Below are positions 8,211-17,170 of a stretch of 64,000 bases of DNA, in pieces. Below the pieces are notes generated by a model. It saw only the letters and a program-made list of their open reading frames with translations, was not told the origin of the DNA and ran no database searches. Made by a program: the position numbers and the translations under genes. The first letter of the stretch is position 1. Every line of letters starts with the position of its first letter. This DNA comes from an uncultured Tateyamaria sp. (GTDB lineage Bacteria > Pseudomonadota > Alphaproteobacteria > Rhodobacterales > Rhodobacteraceae): contig NZ_CANMBJ010000004.1 in the NCBI RefSeq assembly GCF_947496075.1, forward strand, positions 744,001 to 808,000, in the 5' to 3' direction.

Positions 8211-10226
8211 ATGCGCCAGGTTCATTCTTTCGCCGCCGGTGCGTGGGTGCCGCCCGGGTCCGGCGCCCGGTCAATTGCCAGCGCCATCACGGGGGACGTG
8301 ATTGCCGAGGCCGGGAACGACGGTTTGGACGTGCAGGGCATGCGCGCATATGCGCGGGACGTGGGTGGCACGGCGCTGCGGGCAATGACCTTTCACGACC
8401 GGGCACGGATGCTCAAGGCACTGGCCCTGCATCTGCGCGAACATCGTCAGGTGCTGTATGATCTGAGCTTTGACACGGGTGCGACGCAGGCCGATCACCT
8501 GATCGACGTGGATGGTGGCATTGGCACGATGCTGGTCTTTGCCTCGAAGGGGCGGCGCGAGATGCCGGATGCGCAAGTGTATCTGGATGGCGCGCCAGAG
8601 CAGTTGGGCCGGTCGGGCCAGTTTCATGGGCAACATATCTGCACGCCGCTGCAAGGGGTGGCGGTGCATATCAATGCGTTCAACTTCCCCGTTTGGGGGA
8701 TGCTGGAAAAGGTCGCGCCGACGCTGCTGGCAGGCGTGCCCGCCATTGTGAAGCCTGCCACGGCAACGTCCTATGTGACCGAGGCGTGTGTGCATTTGAT
8801 GATGGACAGCGGCCTGCTGCCCGAAGGTGCATTGCAGCTGGTGTCGGGGGGTATTGGCGATCTGCTGGATCATCTGGATTGTCAGGATGTGGTGACCTTC
8901 ACCGGGTCCGCCGATACGGCGCGCGTACTGCGCAGTAACGCCAACCTTTTGGGCAACGCGGTCCGGTTCACGGCTGAGCAGGACAGTTTGAATGCGTCGA
9001 TCCTTGGCCCGGATGCGGGTCCAGGGACGCCTGAATTCGATCTGTTCATAAAGGAAGTGCAGCGCGAGATGACGGCGAAGGCGGGGCAGAAATGCACCGC
9101 TATTCGCCGGATCATGGTGCCAGGCGCGCAAGTGGAGGCAGTGATCGACGCGATTGCTGAACGGCTGGGCAAGGTTACCATCGGCGACCCCCGGGATAAG
9201 GCCACGAAGATGGGTGCGCTTGTCTCAAGCGCGCAGAAGATCGACGTGCTGGAGAAGGCGATCGAGATCGGGGCGGAGGCCGAACATGTGTTCGGCGATC
9301 CTGAGGCCTTCGCAATGGCGGACAGTCGCGGCGCATTCCTGCCGCCAATGCTGTTTCACTGCGCAGACCCCGACGCGGCACAGGCCGTGCATGATGTGGA
9401 AGCCTTTGGCCCCGTCTCGACCGTCATGCCATATCGAGATGTTGCCCATGCCGCCGAGTTGTTGAACCGCGGCAAGGGATCGTTGGTGGCGTCCGTCATC
9501 ACCCACGACAGAGATGTTGCGCGCGAGATCACGATGACCTCGGCTGCGTTCCACGGGCGGCTCTATTTCAACAACCGTGACAGCATGTCCGAGGCGACGG
9601 GGCATGGTGCGCCGCTGCCGCACATGGTGCATGGCGGTCCAGGACGGGCTGGCGGCGGCGAAGAGTTGGGCGGCATCCGTGCGGTCAAACACTACATGCA
9701 GCGGACGGCGGTCCAAGGCAGCCCTGACATCCTGACGGCAATCGGGCAGCGCTGGGTGCCGGGTGCAATCGAAACCTCTGACAAACCACATCCTTTCACG
9801 CGGCCCTTTGGCGAACTTGCACTCGGTGACACCTTCAACAGCCCGTCGCGCGAGGTGACGCTGGATGATATCGAGACTTTCGCCCATTTCACTGGCGACA
9901 CGTTCTATGCCCATATGGACGACGACGCGGCCAAGGCGAATCCGTTCTTCCCAGGCCGGGTGGCGCATGGTTATCTGCTGCTCAGCTTTGCTGCCGGGTT
10001 GTTTGTGCAGCCTGATCCCGGGCCGGTTCTGGCCAATACCGGTCTTGATAGCTTACGCTTCATGAAACCGGTCGAAGCGGGCGACAGCATCAAGGTGCGG
10101 CTGACGGTCAAGGCCAAGACGCCGCGCAACGACGAATATGGAGAGGTACGCTGGCACGTGACCCTCACCAATCAGGATGACGAGGCGGTGGCCGAATACG
10201 AACTGTTGACGATGAATGCCTACTGA
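8211..10226 (+). CDS. paaZ: Bifunctional oxepin-CoA hydrolase / 3-oxo-5,6-dehydrosuberyl-CoA semialdehyde dehydrogenase
   Basis: The 671-residue enzyme opens the oxepin ring and oxidises the resulting aldehyde. Residues 1 to about 520 form the aldehyde dehydrogenase domain, with the general base E256 (TAEQDSLN) and the nucleophile C295 ([10 protein letters not shown]), at the same positions as I recall for E. coli PaaZ. The C-terminal MaoC-like hydratase domain has D563 and H568 in GDTFYAH. Both active sites therefore look intact, unlike single-domain or inactivated variants that divert the pathway to tropone-type products. GGGG before the ATG at 8211 serves as SD. The last 11 bases overlap the PaaX-like gene. 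Confidence 0.96.
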   Translation: MRQVHSFAAGAWVPPGSGARSIASAITGDVIAEAGNDGLDVQGMRAYARDVGGTALRAMTFHDRARMLKALALHLREHRQVLYDLSFDTGATQADHLIDVDGGIGTMLVFASKGRREMPDAQVYLDGAPEQLGRSGQFHGQHICTPLQGVAVHINAFNFPVWGMLEKVAPTLLAGVPAIVKPATATSYVTEACVHLMMDSGLLPEGALQLVSGGIGDLLDHLDCQDVVTFTGSADTARVLRSNANLLGNAVRFTAEQDSLNASILGPDAGPGTPEFDLFIKEVQREMTAKAGQKCTAIRRIMVPGAQVEAVIDAIAERLGKVTIGDPRDKATKMGALVSSAQKIDVLEKAIEIGAEAEHVFGDPEAFAMADSRGAFLPPMLFHCADPDAAQAVHDVEAFGPVSTVMPYRDVAHAAELLNRGKGSLVASVITHDRDVAREITMTSAAFHGRLYFNNRDSMSEATGHGAPLPHMVHGGPGRAGGGEELGGIRAVKHYMQRTAVQGSPDILTAIGQRWVPGAIETSDKPHPFTRPFGELALGDTFNSPSREVTLDDIETFAHFTGDTFYAHMDDDAAKANPFFPGRVAHGYLLLSFAAGLFVQPDPGPVLANTGLDSLRFMKPVEAGDSIKVRLTVKAKTPRNDEYGEVRWHVTLTNQDDEAVAEYELLTMNAY

Positions 10227-10962
10227 CACCTATTCCCAAGCCATAAGCAGCCTGAGTGATCTGGGGCCCATGCGCGTTTGGTCCTTGTTAGTGACTGTTT
10301 TTGGTGATTTGGCACCGGATCGACCGCTTGAAGGCCCCACTTTGTCGGCTATAATGGCCGAAATCGGGATCAAGCCGGAAGCCTCGCGTGTTGCCTTGCA
10401 TAGACTACGAAGCGATGGGTGGGTCGGGTCAGAGAAGCTGGGCCGGACCAGCCTGCACAGCCTGACGCCGAAGGGGCAGAGTGACAGTGATGCCGCCCGG
10501 GGGCGCATTTATGGTCAACCGCAGGACGCCGAGGCTGTCGTGATCCTGACCGGTGCTCCGGTCGAGCTTGACCCGACCCAATTCGCGCAAGTCGCACCAC
10601 GCGTGTTTCTTTGCGGACCGTCAGCCGCAATTCCCGCAGATGCCATGCAACTGGCGCCGCAATCCTTGCCGACATGGTTGGGTGCGCAAATCGAGACTGA
10701 GGCAATGCGCGATGCGTACAAATCGCTTCACGCCGTTCTAACCGACATCAAGGAGGAGCTTGAAGACGAGTTGAGCGCGTTGCAAACGGCGGCCCTTAGG
10801 GTTTTGATCGTACACGCATGGCGGCGACTGACGTTGAAGCACCCCGACCTGCCGCGCGCAGCACATTCATCGGACTGGCGTGGGCATGACTGCCGCGCGT
10901 TGGTGTCACACCTGCTTATGCGATTCCCGAGGCCCGACCTGGATGCAATCAAGGCAGGATAA
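10216..10962 (+). CDS. PaaX-family transcriptional regulator
   Basis: The 248-residue protein resembles PaaX, a repressor released by phenylacetyl-CoA. The N-terminal part (about residues 20-85) is a winged helix-turn-helix with LSAIMAEIGIKPEASRVALHRLRSDGWV. The remainder matches the PaaX C-terminal domain, ending with a helical segment containing HAWRRLTLKHPDLPRA. It is shorter than the E. coli protein (about 316). It overlaps paaZ by 11 bases, so it is co-expressed with the genes it probably controls, giving negative feedback. The palindrome at 2953-2968 is a possible target. The symbol paaX is not given because the short length leaves some doubt. Confidence 0.85.
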   Translation: MPTDTYSQAISSLSDLGPMRVWSLLVTVFGDLAPDRPLEGPTLSAIMAEIGIKPEASRVALHRLRSDGWVGSEKLGRTSLHSLTPKGQSDSDAARGRIYGQPQDAEAVVILTGAPVELDPTQFAQVAPRVFLCGPSAAIPADAMQLAPQSLPTWLGAQIETEAMRDAYKSLHAVLTDIKEELEDELSALQTAALRVLIVHAWRRLTLKHPDLPRAAHSSDWRGHDCRALVSHLLMRFPRPDLDAIKAG

Positions 10963-10982
10963 ACCGCGCTTTCCCAACGGCG

Positions 10983-10997
10983 TAACGCGCGTTATAG
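10983..10997 (+). promoter_or_regulatory. Palindrome with TTATAG box immediately before rnd; possible leaderless promoter
   Basis: TAACGCGCGTTA (10983-10994) is a perfect 12-base palindrome, and TTATAG (10992-10997) overlaps its right end. The rnd ATG at 11005 is only seven bases further and has no SD sequence. The geometry fits a transcript starting at or next to the ATG. No good -35 element is visible, so confidence is low. Confidence 0.28.
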
Positions 10998-11004
10998 CGG
11001 GCGC

Positions 11005-11619
11005 ATGACAAACCACCTGCATATTTCCGACCTGCCCGATGATCTGGATCTTGGGCCGGTTGTCGCCATCGACTGTGAAACCATGGGCCTGAACCCGCAC
11101 CGCGACCGGCTGTGCGTCGTGCAATTGTCGGGCGGTGATGGCAACGCGCATATCGTGCAGATCAAGCTGGGCCAGACCGAGGCACCAAACCTGTGCCGCT
11201 TGCTCGAGGACCCGAATGTGTTGAAGCTATTTCACTTCGGTCGGTTCGATATTGCCGCCATGCTCAATGCCTTTGGCGCTGTCACGGCCCCTGTTTATTG
11301 CACCAAGATCGCAAGCCGCTTGATCCGCACTTACACGGACCGGCATGGGTTGAAGAACCTTTTGCAGGAAATGTTGGGTATCGACATATCGAAACAGCAG
11401 CAGTCCAGTGACTGGGGTGCGGACACGCTGACCGACGCTCAGCTGGAATACGCCGCATCCGATGTTTTGTACCTGCACAAGCTGCGCGACGCACTGAACG
11501 AACGTCTGGAGCGTGAAGGTCGAATGGAGATGGCGCAAGCCTGTTTCGATTTCCTGCCGATGCGTGCGCGCCTGGACCTTGCGGGCTGGCCCGACACGGA
11601 CATCTTTGCGCACTCATGA
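11005..11619 (+). CDS. rnd: Ribonuclease D-type 3'-5' exonuclease
   Basis: The 204-residue protein is a DEDDy exonuclease. The four metal-binding acids and the tyrosine are visible: D23 and E25 in AIDCETMG, D82 in HFGRFDIA, and Y149 with D153 in YAASDVLYL. It trims the 3' ends of structured RNAs such as tRNA precursors. It lacks the C-terminal HRDC domains of E. coli RNase D (about 375 residues), which is usual for the short alphaproteobacterial form. The ATG has no SD. Its stop overlaps the start of the isomerase gene by four bases. Confidence 0.9.
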   Translation: MTNHLHISDLPDDLDLGPVVAIDCETMGLNPHRDRLCVVQLSGGDGNAHIVQIKLGQTEAPNLCRLLEDPNVLKLFHFGRFDIAAMLNAFGAVTAPVYCTKIASRLIRTYTDRHGLKNLLQEMLGIDISKQQQSSDWGADTLTDAQLEYAASDVLYLHKLRDALNERLEREGRMEMAQACFDFLPMRARLDLAGWPDTDIFAHS

Positions 11620-12584
11620 CCAGCAAGACCCCCTTTATCGACACTGCCAAACGGGTCATCCGTACCGAGGCCGAAGCGCTGACCGTCATGGCGGACCAGC
11701 TCGATGATAGCTTTCGCGCGGCGATTGACTTGCTCTTGAATGCCAATGGTCGAATCATTGTCACGGGGATCGGCAAATCTGGCCATATCGCGCGCAAAAT
11801 TGCGGCGACGCTTGCCAGCACGGGCACGCCAGCGCAATTCGTGCACCCGGCTGAAGCAAGCCATGGCGATCTTGGCATGGTCACGCGATCAGACGTGGTG
11901 CTTGCCATTTCCAATTCGGGCGAAGCGCCGGAACTGGCGAACATGATCGCCTTTTCACGCCGCTTCGAAATCCCGCTGATCGGAATTACCAAAGCGCCCA
12001 AGAGCGCTTTGGGTCGCGCCTGCGACGCGGTCCTGCAATTACCTGATCTCGGCGAAGCCTGCGGCACCGGTGTGGTTCCAACAACCTCGACCACGTTGAC
12101 CCTTGCAATGGGTGATGCCCTTGCCGTGGCATTGATGGAGCATCGGGAGTTTACGGAAGAGCATTTCCGCGAGTTCCACCCAGGCGGCAAGCTGGGGGCC
12201 AAGCTGAGCCGCGTGAGCGACCTAATGCATACTGGCGCCGCGATGCCATTGGTCGGCAAAGACACTCCGATGGCAGATGCTCTGATTGAAATCAGCCAGA
12301 AAAGCCTCGGGGTCGTGGGCGTAACCGCAAATGATGGCACACTGGCGGGGATCATCACTGACGGTGACCTGCGGCGGCACATGGACGGGCTGTTGTCCTT
12401 GACAGCAGCCGATGTGATGACCACCTCCCCCACAACGATCGACGTTGCCGCCCTCGCTGAAGAGGCGGTGGCGGTGATGAATGCGCGCAAGATCACATGC
12501 GTGTTTGCCGAGGACGCGAATGCGCCAGGCAAGCCGCAGGGGATTTTGCATATCCACGACTGTTTGCGCGTGGGATTGGGTTAA
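11616..12584 (+). CDS. kdsD: Arabinose-5-phosphate isomerase (KdsD/KpsF type)
   Basis: This enzyme converts ribulose 5-phosphate to arabinose 5-phosphate, the first committed step of Kdo synthesis for LPS or capsule. The 322 residues comprise an N-terminal SIS domain (ITGIGKSGHIARKIAATLASTG near residue 48, then ISNSGEAPEL) and two C-terminal CBS domains (about 205-320). The start overlaps the rnd stop. It is followed within ten bases by lptC, so sugar precursor supply and LPS transport are co-transcribed. Confidence 0.93.
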   Translation: MTSKTPFIDTAKRVIRTEAEALTVMADQLDDSFRAAIDLLLNANGRIIVTGIGKSGHIARKIAATLASTGTPAQFVHPAEASHGDLGMVTRSDVVLAISNSGEAPELANMIAFSRRFEIPLIGITKAPKSALGRACDAVLQLPDLGEACGTGVVPTTSTTLTLAMGDALAVALMEHREFTEEHFREFHPGGKLGAKLSRVSDLMHTGAAMPLVGKDTPMADALIEISQKSLGVVGVTANDGTLAGIITDGDLRRHMDGLLSLTAADVMTTSPTTIDVAALAEEAVAVMNARKITCVFAEDANAPGKPQGILHIHDCLRVGLG

Positions 12585-12594
12585 GGGACATGGC

Positions 12595-13191
12595 ATGGAC
12601 GGCTATTCAAAACTCGTCGCTTGGCTCAAGGTGCTGTTGCCACTGACAGCACTTGGTTTGCTATCGACGCTGTTCCTGTTGTCGCGGAACATTGACCCTG
12701 TTGCCTCTATCCCCTTCGCGGACACCGAAATCCAAGAGCGTTTGCGCGGGCAGCAAGTGACTGCACCGTTCTATTCCGGCACATCTTCGAGCGGTGACCG
12801 TATTTCTGTATCGGCTGGGACAATGGCGACCGCCAACGACCAGAACAACGCAGCAACCGACCTGGCGGCGCATATCGACCTGTCTTCGGGAACGCGTGTT
12901 GTCCTGTTTTCCGACACGGGCGAGTTTGACCTTGCCTATGGCGCATCGTCGTTGGCGGGGAACGTCGTGATCACAACATCGACCGGTTACAAACTGAATT
13001 CAGACGAACTTTTAACCGATTTCGAGAATATGACGGTGAGGTCACCTGGCCCAGTCGCTGGCACTGGCCTGTCTGGGACCCTTGAAGCGGGTCAAATGAC
13101 GCTCGAAAAAACAGACAATGGCGAAAACGCCCATTTGATTTTCACAAAGGGCGTAAAGTTGGTATACCGCCCTGAAGAATTGGAAGAGTGA
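12595..13191 (+). CDS. lptC: LPS export protein LptC
   Basis: LptC is the inner-membrane-anchored periplasmic link between the LptBFG transporter and LptA. The 198-residue protein has one N-terminal membrane segment (about residues 10-30, VLLPLTALGLLSTLFLLS) followed by a beta-jellyroll region. The start at 12595 (MDGYSKLV) lies ten bases after kdsD; the frame is open farther upstream but only inside kdsD. The sequence itself diverges strongly, as is normal for LptC; the lptA-lptB context makes the call secure. Confidence 0.88.
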   Translation: MDGYSKLVAWLKVLLPLTALGLLSTLFLLSRNIDPVASIPFADTEIQERLRGQQVTAPFYSGTSSSGDRISVSAGTMATANDQNNAATDLAAHIDLSSGTRVVLFSDTGEFDLAYGASSLAGNVVITTSTGYKLNSDELLTDFENMTVRSPGPVAGTGLSGTLEAGQMTLEKTDNGENAHLIFTKGVKLVYRPEELEE

Positions 13192-13198
13192 TAAATCC

Positions 13199-13687
13199 GT
13201 GACTATTTTGCGTGTTATAGCCTGCCTGATCACGATCGGCCTGATTACACCGCTCTACGCCCAGGGAACGCAGGTCGCATTCGGCGCCATAAGGCAGGAT
13301 ACGTCAGCCCCGGTAGAGGTAAGTGCAGACGAGTTGAATGTGGATCAGACCACCGGCGCCGCCATCTTTACCGGAAATGTGGTGATCGGTCAGGGTGAGA
13401 TGCGGCTGTCGGCCCCCCGCGTGCTGGTGATCTATCGCGAGGATCAGGCGGGTATCGAACGGATGGAGGCGACGGGCGGCGTAACCTTGGTATCCGGCCC
13501 AGACGCAGCCGAGTCGCAGCGCGCCGACTACAGTATCGATACGGGATTGATCGTCATGACCGGCGACGTCTTGCTGGCCCAGGGGCAAAGCGCCATCTCA
13601 TCCGATCGCATGACTGTGAACCTGGATGACGGCACCGCACGGATGCAAGGCAGCGTGAAAACAATTCTGCAGACTGGCAACAACTGA
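13199..13687 (+). CDS. lptA: LPS transport periplasmic protein LptA
   Basis: The protein (162 residues) begins with a Sec signal peptide (about residues 1-22, ending LYAQG) and continues as an OstA/LptA beta-jellyroll with repeated strands such as [27 protein letters not shown] (read in parts). It bridges the periplasm between LptC and LptD. The start is GTG at 13199. Its stop overlaps the lptB ATG by one base. Confidence 0.9.
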   Translation: MTILRVIACLITIGLITPLYAQGTQVAFGAIRQDTSAPVEVSADELNVDQTTGAAIFTGNVVIGQGEMRLSAPRVLVIYREDQAGIERMEATGGVTLVSGPDAAESQRADYSIDTGLIVMTGDVLLAQGQSAISSDRMTVNLDDGTARMQGSVKTILQTGNN

Positions 13688-14445
13688 TGGCCAGACCCAA
13701 TCTGAAAGTGGCGGGCGGGTCGTCCGGTCTGCGCATATCGCACCTGCGCAAGTCGTATCGCAAGAAACTGGTCATTCGCGATTTTTCGATGGAGTTGAAT
13801 CGGGGTGAGGTTGTTGCATTGCTGGGTCCCAATGGCTCCGGAAAAACAACGACTTTCTATGCCGTGGCCGGGTTGGTGACACCGGAAGGCGGCACCGTCA
13901 CCCTGGATGGAACGGACGTAACCAGCTTGCCCATGTACCGCCGCGCGCAAATGGGTATTGGGTACCTGCCGCAAGAGATGAGCATCTTCCGGGGGCTGAG
14001 CGTGCAGGACAATATCCTTGCCATCCTCGATATCGTTGAGCCCGATCGACACAAGCGGCGTGAGCGGCTCGAAGAGTTGTTGAGCGAATTTTCCATTGAA
14101 CACATGCGCCGTGCCCCCGCGTTGGCCCTGTCAGGTGGGGAACGGCGTCGGGTCGAGATTGCGCGGTCGCTGGCTGCAAATCCGAAATATCTGCTGCTCG
14201 ACGAACCATTTGCCGGGGTCGATCCGATCTCTGTCGGAGATATCCGGCATCTTGTTGCGGATTTGAAGAAGCGGGGCATTGGCGTCCTGATTACGGATCA
14301 CAATGTGCGTGAAACCCTCGAAATCGTGGACCGTGCCTATATCCTGCATGACGGGCAGGTGCTCATGTCAGGTACACCGCAAGACGTGGTGCAGAATGAA
14401 AATGTGCGCCGTGTCTATCTTGGCGAAAACTTCCGTATCGGCTGA
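13687..14445 (+). CDS. lptB: LPS export ABC transporter ATP-binding protein LptB
   Basis: LptB powers extraction of LPS from the inner membrane with LptF and LptG, which are not in this window. The 252 residues show Walker [10 protein letters not shown] (47-55), Q-loop region [12 protein letters not shown] signature LSGGERRR (148-155), Walker B LLLDEP (169-174) and the H-switch TDHNVRET. Spacing to lptA is a one-base overlap. No rpoN follows; the next gene is hpf after 230 bases. Confidence 0.95.
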   Translation: MARPNLKVAGGSSGLRISHLRKSYRKKLVIRDFSMELNRGEVVALLGPNGSGKTTTFYAVAGLVTPEGGTVTLDGTDVTSLPMYRRAQMGIGYLPQEMSIFRGLSVQDNILAILDIVEPDRHKRRERLEELLSEFSIEHMRRAPALALSGGERRRVEIARSLAANPKYLLLDEPFAGVDPISVGDIRHLVADLKKRGIGVLITDHNVRETLEIVDRAYILHDGQVLMSGTPQDVVQNENVRRVYLGENFRIG

Positions 14446-14617
14446 GCAACGGCGCGCTTGCCATGTCCGCTTTTCATTGACTCCGAGTGCACTTTTGGCG
14501 TGCAATGACAGTATGGCTTTTACGCTGACCAAGATCTGCAACACTGTCACCCCGCCTAAGGGTTTTGACATAGATCACGGTCACGACGTGCCTTTTCCGC
14601 AATTCTAAAAACATAAC

Positions 14618-14637
14618 GCCGCCAGCATCTTGGCGGC
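14618..14637. repeat. Perfect hairpin upstream of hpf
   Basis: GCCGCCA and TGGCGGC form a perfect seven-base stem around a six-base loop. No T-run follows, so it is a weak terminator at best. Its right arm overlaps the GG of the sigma-54-like element that starts at 14635. The region 14446-14617 between lptB and this hairpin shows no convincing gene; a TTGACA hexamer at 14565-14570 has no matching -10 box. Confidence 0.5.
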
Positions 14638-14649
14638 ACGGAACATGCA
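14635..14649 (+). promoter_or_regulatory. Sigma-54-like -24/-12 element before hpf
   Basis: GGCACG-N4-ATGCA matches the RpoN consensus TGGCACG-N4-TTGCA with the correct GG-to-GC spacing; the mismatches are one base at each end of the core. The predicted start would be near 14660, giving a short leader with AAGGAG (14665-14670) before the hpf ATG at 14676. Control by RpoN would fit the hpf-ptsN locus, which is usually linked to rpoN. No enhancer-binding site was identified. Confidence 0.42.
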
Positions 14650-14675
14650 TTGCGGACACATCAGAAGGAGCAAGA

Positions 14676-15239
14676 ATGCAGTATCAAATCAGTGGCAAAC
14701 AGATCGATATCGGCGAAGCGCTGCAAACCCATGTGCGGGACGATTTGGGCGCGGTTGTACAGAAATATGCCGAACGCCCGACAAATGCCCAAGTGGTGTT
14801 TTCCAAGTCTGCACATGAATTCGTATGTGAAGCGACGGTGCACCTGTCCACCGGTCTGACCGCTCAGGCTAAGGCCCATGCCATTGAAATATATGCAGCT
14901 TTTGACGGATGTTCCGAAAAAATGGAGAAGCAGTTGAGGCGGTACAAACGCCGTCTCAAGGACCATCACAAGGAACGCGCGCAGCCTGTTGAACTCTCTG
15001 GCGCGGCCTCTTATATCCTCGCGTCTGACGAAGGAGCGGGCGACTCGGAACCCGAGACGCTGCAACCCATGATCGTGGCCGAGATGGAAACCAAGATTCC
15101 ATCGCTGTCGGTTGGTGAAGCGGTCATGCAAATGGAATTGGCGGGCGCCCCAGTGTTGGTGTTCCGAAACGAAGGAAAAGACGGGCTGAACGTGGTCTAC
15201 CGTCGCGAAGACGGGAACATAGGTTGGATCGACCCGTAA
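14676..15239 (+). CDS. hpf: Ribosome hibernation-promoting factor, long form
   Basis: The protein pairs inactive 70S ribosomes into 100S dimers in starvation. The N-terminal S30AE/YfiA domain (about residues 1-100) starts MQYQISGKQIDIGEALQTHV. A C-terminal domain (about 130-187, KIPSLSVGEAVMQMEL) is the dimerisation module that defines the long form. At 187 residues it has the expected length. AAGGAG lies six bases before the ATG. ptsN follows 36 bases later, with a hairpin between them. Confidence 0.95.
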   Translation: MQYQISGKQIDIGEALQTHVRDDLGAVVQKYAERPTNAQVVFSKSAHEFVCEATVHLSTGLTAQAKAHAIEIYAAFDGCSEKMEKQLRRYKRRLKDHHKERAQPVELSGAASYILASDEGAGDSEPETLQPMIVAEMETKIPSLSVGEAVMQMELAGAPVLVFRNEGKDGLNVVYRREDGNIGWIDP

Positions 15240-15243
15240 GGGA

Positions 15244-15263
15244 TCGGTGCTTCGGCGCACCGA
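15244..15263 (+). repeat. Hairpin between hpf and ptsN
   Basis: TCGGTGC and GCACCGA form a seven-base perfect stem with a six-base loop directly after the hpf stop and 12 bases before the ptsN ATG. It has no T-run. It could set the relative amounts of HPF and PtsN by mRNA stability, which is inference. Confidence 0.45.
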
Positions 15264-15275
15264 CGAGAGAGCAGA

Positions 15276-15740
15276 ATGAACTTTGGGACTCTTCTGAAAC
15301 CCGAGGCGGTCAAGGTTGTTACCTCCGCCTCGTCCAAGAAACGGCTTTTTCACGAGATCGGTGATCTTGTGCAGTCAGCCTATGACCTGAATGCAGCGCT
15401 CGTTGTTGAGTCTCTTATTGCGCGTGAAGCGCTGGGGCCAACCGGCGTGGGCCATGGTGTCGCACTGCCACACGCACGTCTGGATGGCATTTCGGACGTG
15501 ATGGGTGCCTTTGTTCTGCTCGACAAACCCATAGATTTCGACGCGGTCGACCGCCAGCCGGTCGACATTGCTTTTGCCCTGTTTGCGCCTGAAGAGGCTG
15601 GTGTGGAACACCTCAAGGCATTGGCCCTGGTGTCGCGAACCCTTCGCGACGCCGCAATCTGCAACAAATTGCGCGCCAACCCAGACGCGAGCACATTGTT
15701 TGCAATTCTGAACGAAGCGAAACCCGCGCAAGCCGCTTAA
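15276..15740 (+). CDS. ptsN: Nitrogen PTS IIA protein PtsN
   Basis: PtsN is the terminal phosphoacceptor of the nitrogen-related PTS, a regulatory phosphorelay that affects potassium transport, nitrogen and stress responses. The 154-residue EIIA-type domain carries the phosphorylated histidine H66 in GHGVALPHARL. The order hpf-ptsN is classical. It converges with the sulfotransferase gene, overlapping its stop by four bases. Confidence 0.94.
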   Translation: MNFGTLLKPEAVKVVTSASSKKRLFHEIGDLVQSAYDLNAALVVESLIAREALGPTGVGHGVALPHARLDGISDVMGAFVLLDKPIDFDAVDRQPVDIAFALFAPEEAGVEHLKALALVSRTLRDAAICNKLRANPDASTLFAILNEAKPAQAA

Positions 15741-17164
15741 ACCGGCACCCAATCCTTGAAACCGAACATCAGGTAGTCGCGCGTGTAAGCTGCACGCGCC
15801 AAATCCTCGATTTCCGTATCATAGATATCAGTCAGCGTGTGAGGCATATCGTTGATGTGGCCATCGAGTGCAGGAGCTTCTGCCAGTCCGACGGAAGCGC
15901 CAAGTTCCGCCAGTTCATGTGCCAGTGTTTCAGCCCGCATCAGACGATGCGGCAACGCAAACTCTGCAAACCCTTCGATCGTCTTCGATTGGCTGGCCCA
16001 ATCCGGATCTACACGTACAGCAGTTTGACCGTTCAAGTTCGACTTGAGAAACCGAAGGAAAGCCGCAAAGGCATCCCGGTGGGCCGCCTTGTCGTAGGAC
16101 GGATCCGCAGGATCCTCGGGCAACGTCAGTTTATACCGCTTGCCCAAAGTGGTGCGAATGCCGCCATATCCGCCTTGGCCTGCGTTCAAAATACGATGAC
16201 AGAACACGGCATGCGCCCGGTCAAGGGGGTGGCGCAGTACTGAGAAGCTGCGGTGTCCGGGATTGGCTCGCATCCAGTCGCGCAAACCGTTCTGGGACAG
16301 TTTCGATTCCGGTTTGACCCCCTTGGCCTTGTCGAGCACCTGCAGCCAACGTAGCGCTGGGTCATTCGGCCAACCCCGGATTGGCACATACAGAAGCGGT
16401 TGCGACTGACTGGCAAAGTAGGTCGGCACGGCTGCCCCGCGCCGCGGTTCGAAGTTGGGTGTCCGGGTTAGATTGAACTGGTCCACACCCGATAAGGCCT
16501 CGGCCATTTGACCGAAATTGCTTACCTTGTCTGACAGGGCGCTGGGATTTTGCACCTTCAGGCTTTTGTCCAATGAGTCCAGCTGGTCGTCGACACCAAG
16601 CCATTTTGCCAGGCCGTTCATGACCGAAAGGCTCTGTAGATCCTCGTAAGCCAAATAAAATGCGGTTTGCCCAGAAGACTGCAACCGATTCAGCAACGTC
16701 ACCTGGAAGTCCTGCAAAGCGCTGAGATGTGAGGCAAATTCATCGGCAACAAAGGTTGCCTTTCCATCCTTCCGCGCCTTCACGTCGGTCAGCTTCCACT
16801 GACCCGTTGCTTGTGCAATCTTCCATGACACATAGCTGTCGACAGGATTCCGGGTCAGCACGATCTTGGCGCATTTAGGATCATCTATGACCTTGTCAAA
16901 GATGCGGGGATCATGATCGTGGAAATACCGAAAGCCACTCAGGTCTGTTGTCTTCTTAATCTCGCGCAGCAGTATTTTAGGGTCTGCGTCCCGCATTTCC
17001 TGAGTGACACCAAGAACCTTATCGGTGTTCGGATACCCAATGAAGAACGGATTGAACGCCTCACCATGACACGACAACCCGTCAAAAGCATTCAGATTGG
17101 TTTCCAAAAAGTTCGAACCTGTGCGCATCTCCGCGAACACGACAAAGTAGTCGAATTTGGCCAT
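15737..17164 (-). CDS. Sulfotransferase with two sulfotransferase-like segments
   Basis: The 475-residue cytosolic-type protein has a PAPS-binding 5' loop (MRTGSNFLETNL, residues 13-24) and a 3'-phosphate motif VLTRNPVDSYVSW (102-114) in its N-terminal half. The C-terminal half contains a second 3'-phosphate-like motif, SVLRHPLDRAHAVFCHRI (308-325), but no clear second 5' loop. It therefore looks like a duplicated or fused sulfotransferase with one complete site. Its acceptor is probably a surface sugar, because three glycosyltransferase genes follow upstream on the same strand and CysQ lies nearby. It ends against ptsN and begins six bases after the GT14-like gene. Confidence 0.8.
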   Translation of the reverse strand: MAKFDYFVVFAEMRTGSNFLETNLNAFDGLSCHGEAFNPFFIGYPNTDKVLGVTQEMRDADPKILLREIKKTTDLSGFRYFHDHDPRIFDKVIDDPKCAKIVLTRNPVDSYVSWKIAQATGQWKLTDVKARKDGKATFVADEFASHLSALQDFQVTLLNRLQSSGQTAFYLAYEDLQSLSVMNGLAKWLGVDDQLDSLDKSLKVQNPSALSDKVSNFGQMAEALSGVDQFNLTRTPNFEPRRGAAVPTYFASQSQPLLYVPIRGWPNDPALRWLQVLDKAKGVKPESKLSQNGLRDWMRANPGHRSFSVLRHPLDRAHAVFCHRILNAGQGGYGGIRTTLGKRYKLTLPEDPADPSYDKAAHRDAFAAFLRFLKSNLNGQTAVRVDPDWASQSKTIEGFAEFALPHRLMRAETLAHELAELGASVGLAEAPALDGHINDMPHTLTDIYDTEIEDLARAAYTRDYLMFGFKDWVPV

Positions 17165-17170
17165 ATCAGA

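Noticed and set aside
8211-10226. PaaZ variant that would divert the pathway towards tropone or tropodithietic acid
   Set aside because: Active-site residues of both domains (E256, C295, D563, H568) are present, so normal ring opening and aldehyde oxidation are expected from this copy.
11282-12532. Open frame of about 416 codons opposite rnd and kdsD
   Set aside because: Both sense genes have all catalytic motifs; the antisense protein is serine- and arginine-rich without pattern.
14446-14617. Remnant of rpoN between lptB and hpf
   Set aside because: No frame in this short stretch shows the RpoN box or any sigma-54 motif, and the gap is too short for more than a trace.
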